From Triglochin maritima (Eukaryota > Streptophyta > Magnoliopsida > Alismatales > Juncaginaceae), in contig OY821772.1 in assembly GCA_963682175.1 (NCBI GenBank), positions 12,392,743-12,456,742 of the forward strand: DNA of 64,000 nucleotides. The letters run 5' to 3'. Shown here one piece after another: positions 20,632-30,227 of this stretch (the stretch's first letter is position 1; each line of letters opens with the position of its first letter). The position numbers and the translations under genes were made by a program. The notes below the pieces were generated by a model. The model was not told the DNA's origin. It saw nothing but the letters and a program-made list of their open reading frames with translations, and did not search any database.

Positions 20632-20922
20632 AAGACTTGTAAAAGGCGTTGCTCCCGGCCCGGAACGGGGAGGCATAGTGAAGACGCAAGAGGGGCTCGA
20701 ACGGAGATTCGAGAGGGGCTTGCAAGAGAGGACGTAGGCGCGGCCGAACCTCTGTAAATCCGACGCGTCTTCTTTGTGGTTTGCATTACTTTCTACTTGT
20801 GTTTGATTTTGTTTAATTTCCGCTGCATTTCTTTGATCAATCAACCAAGTAGTTAATTAGGGTTCAATAGGTGATTAGATTAAAAAGTGATTAGTGGACC
20901 CATAGACCCACACGATCCTACA

Positions 20923-20940
20923 TTTGGTATCAGAGCCTTG
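20923..20940 (+). promoter_or_regulatory. Primer-binding site
   Basis: TTTGGTATCAGAGCCTTG directly follows the 5' LTR. TGGTATCAGAGC is the standard plant copia site complementary to the 3' end of initiator tRNA-Met. Confidence 0.95.
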
Positions 20941-20974
20941 TTAGCTAAATTCTATACTTAATCGTATTTTTAGC

Positions 20975-21949
20975 ATGGCTAGCACATCTAATCACTTAGA
21001 GGGTTTATGCACCACAAGGCCTCCTTTGCTTAATGGGTCAAATTATGATTATTGGAAAAATAGAATGAAAATCTTTTTAATATCAAATGACCTTAAGTAT
21101 TGGAAGTTTATTCAAACTCCATACATCCCCCCAAATGAAAATGAGTTAGATTCTTTATCTAGGCCTCAAATGAAAGAAATTGAAATGAATTCAAAAATTA
21201 TGAATATTCTTTATTGTGGCCTTAATGAGGGAGAATACAATAGAATTAGGGGATGTGAAAGTGCCAATGAAATATGGCATAGGTTACAAATGCATCATGA
21301 GGGTGATAGCAAAACCAAAGAAACTAGGATAAGTCTCCTCATGCATAAATATGAAATATTTTCTATGCAAATCGGTGAGAACATAAGCGACATGAACACT
21401 CGCTTCACCGATATTACTAACTCTCTTTTGATTCTTGGGAGAAGGATAAATGAAGGAGAGATGACTCGGAAATTCCTCCGATCTTTGAGCAACGATTGGG
21501 AAGACAAGGTCGTCGCAATTGAAGAATCGCACGATCTTTCCAAATTGAAGATGGAGGAACTCATTGGAAATCTCATGGCCTATGAGCTTCAATTGAGTCA
21601 TCGCAAAGAAAAAGAAGCTTCCAAGAAAACTCCTACTATGGCCTTACATGCAGATTTTGAGGAGCAAAATAGAGAAGATGAAGAAGAAGAAATCGTGGTC
21701 CTTGCCCAAGATTTTTTCAAATACCTCAAGAATAAAGAAGACAAAATTGAAAGAAGGGGTATTAGGATTGAGAGAAGAGAAAAGAAGGAGAAGGAGGAAA
21801 GCAAAATTGAGAGAAAAGAAGGGGAGAAAAAGAGGGAGAAAAGAAAAGAGAAGGGAAGGAGCAAGAGAAGAGAAAGGAGAGAAGAAGCTCACAAAGCTAC
21901 ATGGGATGACTCATCATCACCATCAACATCATCTTCCACCTTTGCATAG
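20975..21949 (+). CDS. gag: Gag protein, N-terminal part, without zinc knuckle
   Basis: This is a 324-codon ORF with an ATG 34 bases after the primer-binding site. Residues 10-35 hold the copia gag signature (PPLLNGSNYDYWKNRM). Residues up to about 215 form the UBN2-like helical domain, including RKFLRSLSNDWEDKV and LSKLKMEELIGNLMAYE, closely parallel to the gag at 12,773-14,542. Where that protein has a CCHC zinc knuckle and a charged tail, this one has only a 60-residue Lys/Glu/Arg-rich stretch encoded by an almost pure purine tract (about 21,740-21,885). No Cys-x2-Cys motif exists. It ends soon after the conserved ATWDDSSS segment at a stop; the natural continuation is in the +1 frame (next entry). 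The charged stretch might replace the knuckle in RNA binding. Confidence 0.85.
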   Translation: MASTSNHLEGLCTTRPPLLNGSNYDYWKNRMKIFLISNDLKYWKFIQTPYIPPNENELDSLSRPQMKEIEMNSKIMNILYCGLNEGEYNRIRGCESANEIWHRLQMHHEGDSKTKETRISLLMHKYEIFSMQIGENISDMNTRFTDITNSLLILGRRINEGEMTRKFLRSLSNDWEDKVVAIEESHDLSKLKMEELIGNLMAYELQLSHRKEKEASKKTPTMALHADFEEQNREDEEEEIVVLAQDFFKYLKNKEDKIERRGIRIERREKKEKEESKIERKEGEKKREKRKEKGRSKRRERREEAHKATWDDSSSPSTSSSTFA

Positions 21950-22604
21950 TAGAGGAGAATTTGCTTACTCATGTCACATGGCAATTGAAGATGAATTGAG
22001 TGAGGTAGCCTCTAACTCTTCTATTTCTAATTCTTGCTCATCTAGAGATCTTAGTGATAGCTCAAACTCAAGTGCATCTAATGAAACATTTACTAAAGAT
22101 GAGCTTCAAAAAGCATTTCATGAGTTAGTTAAACAATATGAGATCATTTGTGAAAAGAACAAAAATGCTAGAATAACTATAAATGATCTCAAATGCCAAA
22201 TTGAATTAATCATGAATGAAAAGAATGAGGTGATTGCTAGACTTGAATCAAATGAATCATCACTTGCTAGTCTAAGTAAAACACCCATTATTGATGAACA
22301 TGTAGATCTTAAAGCCTCAAATATGCAATTAAGAAAAGATCTTGAAATGTTCACTAAAGGGACAAAAATGCTTGATATGCTTTTGAGTAGTCAAAGACAA
22401 TCATTAGCTAAACATGGTTTAGGATACAATGTGCATTTGAAAAACCATGTATCTCATACTACTTTAAATGGCAAGCATTTATTTGTTAAATCTAGTTCCT
22501 CAAGTGTGTGGGCACCCAAAACCAAAATGGTTTGGATCCCAAAAGCTAATGTTCAAGGACCCAAAATTGTTTGGGTACCTAAATCTACACTTGTAGGTGC
22601 TTGA
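21648..22604 (+). CDS. gag: Gag protein, C-terminal part, in the +1 frame
   Basis: The homologous part begins around 21,950 with EFAYSCHMAIEDE. It continues as a Ser/Asn-rich acidic segment, a coiled-coil (FHELVKQYEIICEKNKNA to KDLEMFTKG), then KHGLGYN and C-terminal repeats of the VWVPK type ending at 22,604. This matches the second half of the gag at 12,773. The overlap with the first ORF (21,648-21,949) reads out of frame as basic low-complexity sequence. The frame changes within or near the triplet repeat of TCATCA/CATCAA at 21,910-21,950, so a small indel there is the simplest cause. Programmed frameshifting or a shorter gag protein are alternatives. Confidence 0.7.
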   Translation: MQILRSKIEKMKKKKSWSLPKIFSNTSRIKKTKLKEGVLGLREEKRRRRRKAKLREKKGRKRGRKEKRREGAREEKGEKKLTKLHGMTHHHHQHHLPPLHSRGEFAYSCHMAIEDELSEVASNSSISNSCSSRDLSDSSNSSASNETFTKDELQKAFHELVKQYEIICEKNKNARITINDLKCQIELIMNEKNEVIARLESNESSLASLSKTPIIDEHVDLKASNMQLRKDLEMFTKGTKMLDMLLSSQRQSLAKHGLGYNVHLKNHVSHTTLNGKHLFVKSSSSSVWAPKTKMVWIPKANVQGPKIVWVPKSTLVGA

Positions 22605-23287
22605 GGAGGAGATTGGTGGTGACCGGGTGAGCTCAAGAGTCAAATTCAAATCCGGTTGCATCACCAAATGAGATTGGAGCTAAATTCGAATTCAACATTG
22701 GTATATATTCCTATCTATACAATTCATGTTAAATTAGCTCTAATCTAGCTTCACATGCTTAATTGACATATCATATAATTCAATTCATTGAAAATTATTT
22801 ACCCTATTCATTGAAAATCATTTATCACATCCATTGATTTTAAATGTCAAATTTTAAATGGATGTTAGAATAAGGCTTAAATAGAAACTTAATTGAACTT
22901 AACTTTTAATCATACTCATAGTTTCCATCTAGCCTTATTGATAGGGGGAGCTTAATAGTTATATCTTTTATTAGAGTAATGAAGTGCAAAATTTAGGGGG
23001 AGCATCTTCATTACAAATGACATCCTACAGTGAACTCAAATAGTTATATATAATTGTCAATGGGGGAGAAATTTAAATTCATATATTACATTGATTATTG
23101 TATTTTTTTTGATGGATGTCAAAGGGGGAGAAGTAATAGATTAGGGTAACTTGAAATATACATGAAATTATCAAGAAAAATTATGCACATCCATAGGGGG
23201 AGCATTTATATGCATAGTTAACTTATACATGTTTCAAGTATTAGGTTGGTTTAAGATATAGGTTGCCATCATCAAAAAGGGGGAGAT
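22605..23287 (+). promoter_or_regulatory. Non-coding 3' region with six polypurine tracts and junction inverted repeat
   Basis: AGGGGGAG-type tracts occur at 22,941, 22,995, 23,061, 23,121, 23,195 and 23,274. The last (AAAAAGGGGGAGA, 23,274-23,286) abuts the 3' LTR and primes plus-strand synthesis. An exact inverted repeat CATCATCAAAA (23,267-23,277) and TTTTGATGATG (23,314-23,324) brackets this terminal tract and the LTR start. Clustered tracts and an inverted repeat at this place are recognised Sirevirus hallmarks. Confidence 0.9.
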
Positions 23288-24894
23288 TGTTGGCTTTTTG
23301 GTCTTAATCCGTATTTTGATGATGTAATTAAACCTAATCTTAATTAGGACATGTAGATTAGCACATGTAGTATAATGGTATACATGTTGTATTGTGCTAA
23401 CATCTACAGGTGATCAAGACTCAAGAAAGAAGAAAAATCAAGTCAAGACATGTAATCAAGCTAGGATTGAAGACATGTAATTTTATATTTCTTTGAGTAT
23501 TAGGAACTTATGTAAATTGAGCATAACTTAAGCTAATATGCATGCATTCACACACTAGGTTCCTTGTAGGAGTCACACACAAAATATCATATAATTTGGA
23601 CTCCATTAGATCACCCAAACACCTAAAACATTGGTCGCCAGTCTACCTGAGTTCGGTCGACCGTTCACCTTTCGGTCGACCGGTTATACACAATATTTGT
23701 TATACCAGACCAATTCGTTCGACCGATTCCACCTTCTATTAACCGATTACCCAGACCTGTTCGGTCGACCGGTAGACCTTCGGTCGACCGTTTCGTTTGC
23801 TATTTCTGGTAAAAATACGACCGTTTTATTTGTCGTATTATACAACGGTCGTATACACATTTTTCCTATATACACCCCCAAATACTTTTGAACCGGTCGA
23901 ACAAAATACCATTTTCGGTCGACCGTTTAATTCGTGAAAAACCCCCTGCTATCGGTCGACACAAGTTTGTCCAACCGATCAAGATTTCTCTCTACCGAAC
24001 CCAGTAGTTCGGTCGACCGGTACCTGCTCGGTCGACCGTTGACCTATAGAACTTAAGTGATTCGGTCGACCAGTACCTTTGTTCGGTCAACCGATCCATC
24101 AACAGACTCAAGGGTTCGGTCGACCGATACACCTTTCGGTCGACCGTTTCTGGACAGATTTCTGAATCCGATTTTTCTGTTTTGTGTCCTTTGCACAAAC
24201 CCCAATCAAATCTTGTCCAAACGGCTAGAAATCTTTAGGAGCTTATAAATAGAGGTTCACACTTAGTTTTCCAGAAGATTTCACAACTCCAAAGTGTCAA
24301 ACTTATAGTGAGATTTTCCACAACCTCAAAGCTCCCAATTAGTGATCTTAAGCCTCACATCTACACATCATTCATCATACAATCAATCTAGCAATTGTTG
24401 TGCTCAATTAGAGAGTGAATCCCACTCAAGGTTACTTGTGTTATCAAGAGAGCAAGGGTCTTGGTGAAAGCCCAAGACAAAGTGAGCAAGGGTCTTGGTG
24501 AAAGCCCAAGACAAAGAAGTAGAGATTTCGGTGAAAGCCCGAAGTGATCCTCTCGGGTTGTGAGAGGTGGTGCCAAGCTCGGCGAGGGTTGTTCGCGAGC
24601 TTGAAGACTTGTAAAAGGCGTTGCTCCCGGCCCGGAACGGGGAGGCATAGTGAAGACGCAAGAGGGGCTCGAACGGAGATTCGAGAGGGGCTTGCAAGAG
24701 AGGACGTAGGCGCGGCCGAACCTCTGTAAATCCGACGCGTCTTCTTTGTGGTTTGCATTACTTTCTACTTGTGTTTGATTTTGTTTAATTTCCGCTGCAT
24801 TTCTTTGATCAATCAACCAAGTAGTTAATTAGGGTTCAATAGGTGATTAGATTAAAAAGTGATTAGTGGACCCATAGACCCACACGATCCTACA
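23288..24894 (+). repeat. 3' LTR of the gag-only element
   Basis: This is the same 1,607 bp as 19,316-20,922, shifted by 3,972. Palindromes start at 23,654, the TATA box is at 24,244-24,252, and hairpins are at 24,458-24,603. It ends TACA at 24,894 and is followed by the target duplication AAACT. Confidence 0.95.
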
Positions 24895-25290
24895 AAACTT
24901 ATTTGTGGACCCTCTAGTGTCGCATAACGTCCCTCTCGAACGGTCGTGAAACTGTTGTGATCAATAGTCGGGTCATTCATGTTACTTGGGTGAGCACAAA
25001 TTCGACCTCATTTTTTATTAACCATGATCATTGGGTCCGATCAAGTATTTACCGGGCCATTTAGCTCTGCACGAAGTCCCTTTGGTAATTCAAGATTGTG
25101 TTGTGAATAATTGGGTCACTCGTGCTATTTGGGTGATAGTACAAATTCTACCACATTTTTCGATGAACCATAGTCATTGGGTCCCGATAATTTTTTAGGG
25201 CCTTCTAGCTCGGCATGATCTCCCTCTAGTAATTCCAGTCATACTTTGATTAACAGTTGGGATACTCATGCTTATAAATGTATAGGGTCT
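24895..25290 (+). repeat. Degenerate ~145-bp tandem repeat, right block
   Basis: This continues the array split by the gag-only element. Unit anchors GGGTCAT, GGGTCAC and GGGATAC are at 24,970, 25,113 and 25,259, spacing 143 and 146 bp. Words such as attaaccatgatcattgggtcc and gtgttgtgaataattggg repeat between units. No coding potential is seen. Confidence 0.65.
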
Positions 25291-25763
25291 TGATGTTAAT
25301 TTTAGATGTCCCTAGAACTAACTGGAATAACAACCAACTAAAGAAAAATTACGATCTTAATTAAAGAGCTCGAAACATCACAAATATGACACTCAAAATG
25401 ACCAATTTAATGAGATGAGTGCAAATTTATGTTAACATCTGTTTAAAACAACTTATTGTTTTCTAAATTAGAAATCGAATAAAATTAATTGGATGATATC
25501 ATATGTAATTTGACACAAACAGAAGTACCCACCAATAGCGTGATGACATGTGACAAGCGTGGGAAAGCTTCCAAGAATAGTGTTTGTCTGTGAGCACTCT
25601 AATATATTAATATATGTATTTGATATGAATCCAATTTCGAGCGATATTAGATCATAAATAGAAGTGCCTGGATTACTCTAGCTCTTTTGTTCTTTCTGCA
25701 ACGTCAGTTCACCTAATTCATCTAAAAAATTCTCTTAACCACGCCTAGGCTATCCCCACTGTA
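25291..25763. other. AT-rich intergenic sequence
   Basis: I see no gene, repeat or element boundary here beyond ordinary AT-rich plant sequence. Confidence 0.4.
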
Positions 25764-27950
25764 ACGCCCCTAATAGCTGTAACGCCCCTAATCCGCACTC
25801 GGGACACAACAATAATCACATCACTAAAAGGAAGTGGAAAAGGAACATTAACTGAAATAACCAACTCGAGGCCTCAATTAAAAATATATCAAGTGACAAT
25901 GCCAGAGTACAATGTGGAAGGAAAATACAAGAACTCTGAATCCTACTACACAACTACTGAAAGGAGTAGGAAAAATACATGACACTGAGCTCAACAGATC
26001 CAGTCCACGCGTCGCAAGCCCAAGTCAGCTCCAGTCACCTACCGCGTCCCACCTGCACACGAACAGGCACGCCTGAGTCTCGAATCAAGACTCAGTACAC
26101 CACCCCAACCCGACCCGAACAAGGTCTAGCCGTCCCTGACGGCTCACACTGGTCTCATGTTCCAAGGCAGTCACGCGCCCAGTGAGGTCGAGCGTGCACC
26201 TCAACTCCCACCGCGCATCCAACCCACAAGGCAACATTCGACCCGCTCTCACGGCAGAACTGTCACACATCCCAAGGCAACCACGCGCCTAGCCAGGTCG
26301 AGCGTGCACCCTCGACAAGACCACGCATCTGGCCCACAAGGCAACGCCTTACTCCAACCACGCGCCCGAGCCCGTGAGCAACACTCCCAAACGACCACCC
26401 GTCACAACGCTGGTGCCCTGACCAGTTCCGCATCCGGCTTAGGAAGCCGACCACACGCCTGAGCCCTTGAGCAACGCTCCCTAATGGTCACTCGCCACAA
26501 CGTGGGTGGACCCTTCCGAACCGCAATAACATAGGGGGAAAACCGACTCCGAGAATCCAACCACAACGCCCGAGCCCGTGAGCAACGCTCCCTAACGGTA
26601 ACTCGCAACAACGCTGGCAAACCATCCCGGACCGCCCCAACAAGGAAACACCCTACATCTAGTCATACATGCCTCACGCGTCATCGCCACTACTCGACCA
26701 CACGCCCGAGTCCGTGAGCAACGCTCCAACGACCACTCGTAACAACGTGGGTAAACCATCGGTTCCACGAACCTCTCACACAACCCCACATAAGACAATG
26801 AGAAAAAGCAATTTACGTCACAACAGGGGCCACACAACCCAGAACTAATATAAAGCAATAGACATGAACCGAACTACAAAATCATATAAGCAACATGAAG
26901 AAAATATAACTTTAAATCCACAATCAAGGTACAATGGTATAAGTGCAATTCCACAGAAATTTCGTACCAAAATATAATTCTCAAAAGTTTAAAGGAAAAA
27001 CAACAAATTTCCCAATTTATGAAACTTTCTACAATATATATGAATTTTCAGGGGGCAGAGGCAATTTTCCCTAATTTAAAACATTTCTCACAATTATGGC
27101 AAAACTAAGGTTTATTAGGCAATTATTCCATTTGTTACGTATTTAATCAATTACCAATAAGTTAAGGGTTTATTCTGAAATTATCAATTATTAATTAATT
27201 GACCAAATACAAATAACTTCAGGGTTGTTCCAACAATAAAATCAACAAATCATTCAACCCAAATAATGACCAAAACCATGAGCTTCTTGCAATTTACCTA
27301 ACACCAAAACGCACTCCCGATCAAACCCTACCACCGCCACTTCCAGCGCATCCACCGGCCACGCCGGCCTGCCCAACTTCCGGTTACCACCCCGGCATGG
27401 TCCCGAACGGCCTCAACTGCGAGAACACCTTGCAACTTCCCTCACATCGTCCCCCTCTCTACTCCCTCCTCATCTCCGGCCACCGGTGCCACGACCGCCG
27501 GTCGTGCTCCTCCATCACTTCCGCACAAACCCATCCGACCCAAGGAACCCGAAAAACAAGGAGGTGGGTGGCGTACCTTGACTCAAATCGAGTCGAGAAC
27601 TCGCCGGAGAAGGAGACACCCCCCCCCCCTTCCGTGCGGATGTCGAAGCTCCTCGTCGTCGTTGCCGTCATCGTCGGGGCTGCTGGAGAAGGAGGAAGGA
27701 GAGAATGTGAGGGTGGAGGTTTTGGGTTTAGGGAGTTGAGGGAAGGGGGGGGGTGAGAGAGAAAGTTAACACCCACACTCTCTTTCCTCCACATCATTTC
27801 TTAATTTCACAATTTTAATTCTTCCACAACATTTAACAAATTACATTTTATATAATTCTAATTACTATATTTGATTACTTTAACTCGAAAATATTTAATA
27901 ATTACTATTAAATCACGAAAAAGATATTAAATATTAGAAAACCACATTAC
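25764..27950 (-). repeat. GC-rich unclassified repeat, possibly a solo LTR
   Basis: The left edge has two copies of ctgtaacgcccctaat 18 bp apart (25,762-25,795). On the minus strand they read ...GGGGCGTTACA, an LTR-like CA end. The right edge lies at about 27,950, where it interrupts the gag of the next element. Between them are a GC-rich tandem-repeat block (26,160-26,770), an AT-rich middle, and a C/T-rich block (27,460-27,780) that on the minus strand resembles a transcription start with an untranslated leader. No TE protein is encoded. I could not identify a matching second LTR or a target duplication, so the classification is tentative. Confidence 0.35.
26160..26770. repeat. Irregular GC-rich tandem repeat
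   Basis: The phrase cgcccgagcccgtgagcaac or close variants recurs at 26,363, 26,456, 26,567 and 26,703, each followed by gctccc..acg..cactcg..acaacg. Upstream, ccaaggca..cacgcgcc recurs at 26,162 and 26,272. Spacings range from 93 to 136 bp, so units have variable inserts. The ORFs of 60-100 codons on both strands here are repeat artefacts. Confidence 0.7.
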
Positions 27951-30227
27951 ATATTAGATAAACTGATCCCTACTGCTTATACTCCAATTAATTGTATGAG
28001 AAATGCTCCTATCAATGCACCACGTTATGAGATTAAGCATAGTGTCATACAAATGCTTCCTCTATTTTATGGTTTACCAAATGAAGAACCTCATCATCAT
28101 ATTCACGAATATCTTGAAATTTGTTCCACACAAAGAACTCATGAAACTCCTATTGATGCTATCCGCATGAAACTATTTCCATTCTCATTAAAAGATAAAG
28201 CAAAAAAATGGTTTAAAACTCTTGATAATGTTGAGATTTCTTCTTGGGATGAATTGCAAAATTTGTTTTTAAAGAATTTTTTTTCCAATTGGTAAAACAA
28301 ATGAATATAGGAAATCAATCATGAGTTTCACCCAACATGATAGTGAGACTTTTCATGAGGCCTGGGAAAGGTTGAAGGATTTGCTAAGGAAGTGCCCACA
28401 TCATCAGTTTCCTAAATGACATTTAATTCAATTTTTTTACAATGGTTTAACTGAAAAGGATGTGAATATTGTTGACTTTGCATGTGGGGTCAATTTATGA
28501 AAAAAGATGAAGAGGAACTATGAGAATTGTTCGATAATCTTGCTGAAAATTCATTGCATAAAGTTGCATCATATAGGAATAGAGCATCATCAAGTAGGCA
28601 CTCAAAAGAAGTGTTTGAAGTTAATGATATCCATGAATTGAAAAATACCATGTGTTCTACTAACAACAAACTCTTGCATGAAATCTGCTCTCTTAAAGAT
28701 GTTATGCAACAAACTATGATTTCTAATGCTAACCCTCAAAAACAAGTTTGTTCTGTTTGCTGTGATGGAAGTCATGTTGCAGAAGTTTGTCCTAGAAATT
28801 CAGATTGTCAAGACATGTCACAACAAGATGTAGCTTATGCTCAAGGGTATAAGAATGTTCCTCAAGGTGCTTTCTCAAACACGTACAACAAAGATTGGAG
28901 GCATCACCCAAATTTCTCGTGGGGTGGAAATCAAAACAACCAATTCCAACAACCAAGAGCACCCTACCCAACTCAAAATCAAGTGTCATATCAACCGCCA
29001 CACAAGATGGAATCATTATCTGACGAGAAGCTCGATAAATTGATCCAAACCCAAGAGTCTTTGGTGACTATGATGAGCCAATTAATCCAAATTCAGACTC
29101 AACAATCCAGACCACAAGGAGGTTTGCCGAGCAATACAGCTAACAACCCAAGAGAGGAGACCAAGGCAATCACATTGCGCACTTATGCAAGGAAAGGAAC
29201 GACAAAGAAAGGAGTTGAACACCTTATTGAAACTGAGCAAGGAGGACTTGAACCATGTAAATCTGAGGACGAGGTCAAAAACAAGGAAAGAGAAAAGCAA
29301 CAAGAGGTCAATAAGGAGATATCCACTCAAAAGGGAAGTACTCTTTCTCAACCTACTAATTTTTCTGATATTTCGAAACTTCCTTTTCCGGGTAAGCAAG
29401 TGAACTTTAAGGATGATGGTAAGTTTGCTAAATTTCTAAAGATGTTTAAGAAATTGCATATTAACATACCTCTTTTAGAAGCCATAACCCAAATGCCTAC
29501 ATATGCTAAAATTTTGAAGGACTTAATCACCAACAAGAAAAAATTAGAAGAGTGTGAGTCAATTTGTTTGAATGAAGAGTGCTCTGCAATCGTTCAACGT
29601 AAGCTACCGCCTAAGTTGAGGGATGCTGGGAGCTTTTATGTACCTTGTGAAATTGGTGGTTGTGAATTTCAAAAGGCATTGTGTGATCTTGGGTCTACTG
29701 TCAATTTAATGCCTTTATCCCTATTTCGTAGACTTGGTTTACAGGAACCCACACCCACTACTGTTACCTTAGTACTTGCTGATCGCTCTGTTAAATTCCC
29801 TAGAGGTATTGTTGCGGATGTTTTGGTTAAGGTGGGTAAGTTTATTTTTCCAGCTGATTTCGTGGTCCTAGATATGGAAGAAGATGATGATGTACCTATC
29901 ATATTAGGAAGACCCTTCTTACGCACTAGTAGGGCGTTAATTGATGTTGAGATGGGGGAATTAACATTCAGACTTAATGATGAAAATATTGTCTTTAATG
30001 TTTTCCAAACAATGAAACTGCCTATTAATGCCGGTGATGAAGTGTTTAGGTTGGATTGCATTGTATCTGAAACTGCATCATATTTAGATCTTGCAAATCA
30101 TCTCTCTTTAATTGATAAATGCATAACAAATTCATCTGAAATTGATCAACAAGACTTGTCTGAAGAAGAAATCCTTGTAGTAAGAATGCTAAATTCTATG
30201 GAAAGGAAATCTTGGGCATTTAATTAA
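27951..30227 (+). pseudogene. gag-pro: Athila-like gag and protease
   Basis: The sequence opens mid-gag: residues before the first ATG (27,996) are cut off by the upstream repeat. The gag core follows (YEIKHSVIQMLPLFYGLPNEE, then KDKAKKWFKTL), with frame breaks at 28,290-28,530. The long open part (28,527-30,227, 566 codons) contains a CCHC knuckle (CSVCCDGSHVAEVC), a Gln/Pro-rich region, a Lys/Glu-rich linker, and a retropepsin with active site DLGSTVNLMPLSLF and the later IILGRPFL motif. This layout is that of Athila/Tat-lineage Ty3/gypsy elements. It supplies the virus-like particle proteins and their protease, but here it is damaged. Confidence 0.85.

Larger units (their letters stand above)
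19316..20922 (+). repeat. 5' LTR of the gag-only element
   Basis: It begins TGTTGG, ends CCTACA, and matches 23,288-24,894 throughout. In order it holds an AT-rich U3 start, the palindrome array (19,682-20,174), a TATA box TATAAATAG at 20,272-20,280, a C/A-rich leader start, and a hairpin array at 20,486-20,631. The ORFs predicted inside it occur in both LTRs and are not proteins. Confidence 0.95.
19316..24894 (+). mobile_element. Gag-only Sirevirus derivative (TR-GAG-like), complete and young
   Basis: The element is 5,579 bp with two 1,607-bp LTRs (19,316-20,922 and 23,288-24,894) in which I noticed no difference. It is flanked by perfect 5-bp target duplications AAACT (19,311-19,315 and 24,895-24,899). 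It has a primer-binding site, six polypurine tracts and intact TG...CA ends. The 2,365-bp interior encodes only gag. No protease, integrase, reverse transcriptase or RNase H motif is present in any frame. Identical LTRs and clean duplications mean a recent insertion, so its proteins must have come from another element. The family is Sirevirus by the palindromic LTR motifs, the purine-tract cluster and gag type. Confidence 0.93.

Noticed and set aside
19570..20844. Several ORFs of 60-142 codons in the LTR, repeated at 23,542-24,816
   Set aside because: They lie wholly in LTR control and leader sequence, overlap each other on both strands, and reflect palindromes and hairpins rather than protein families.
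25979..27797. ORFs of 60-119 codons in the GC-rich region
   Set aside because: Pro/Arg/Ser-rich translations of irregular tandem repeats and of a C/T-rich block; overlapping frames on both strands.
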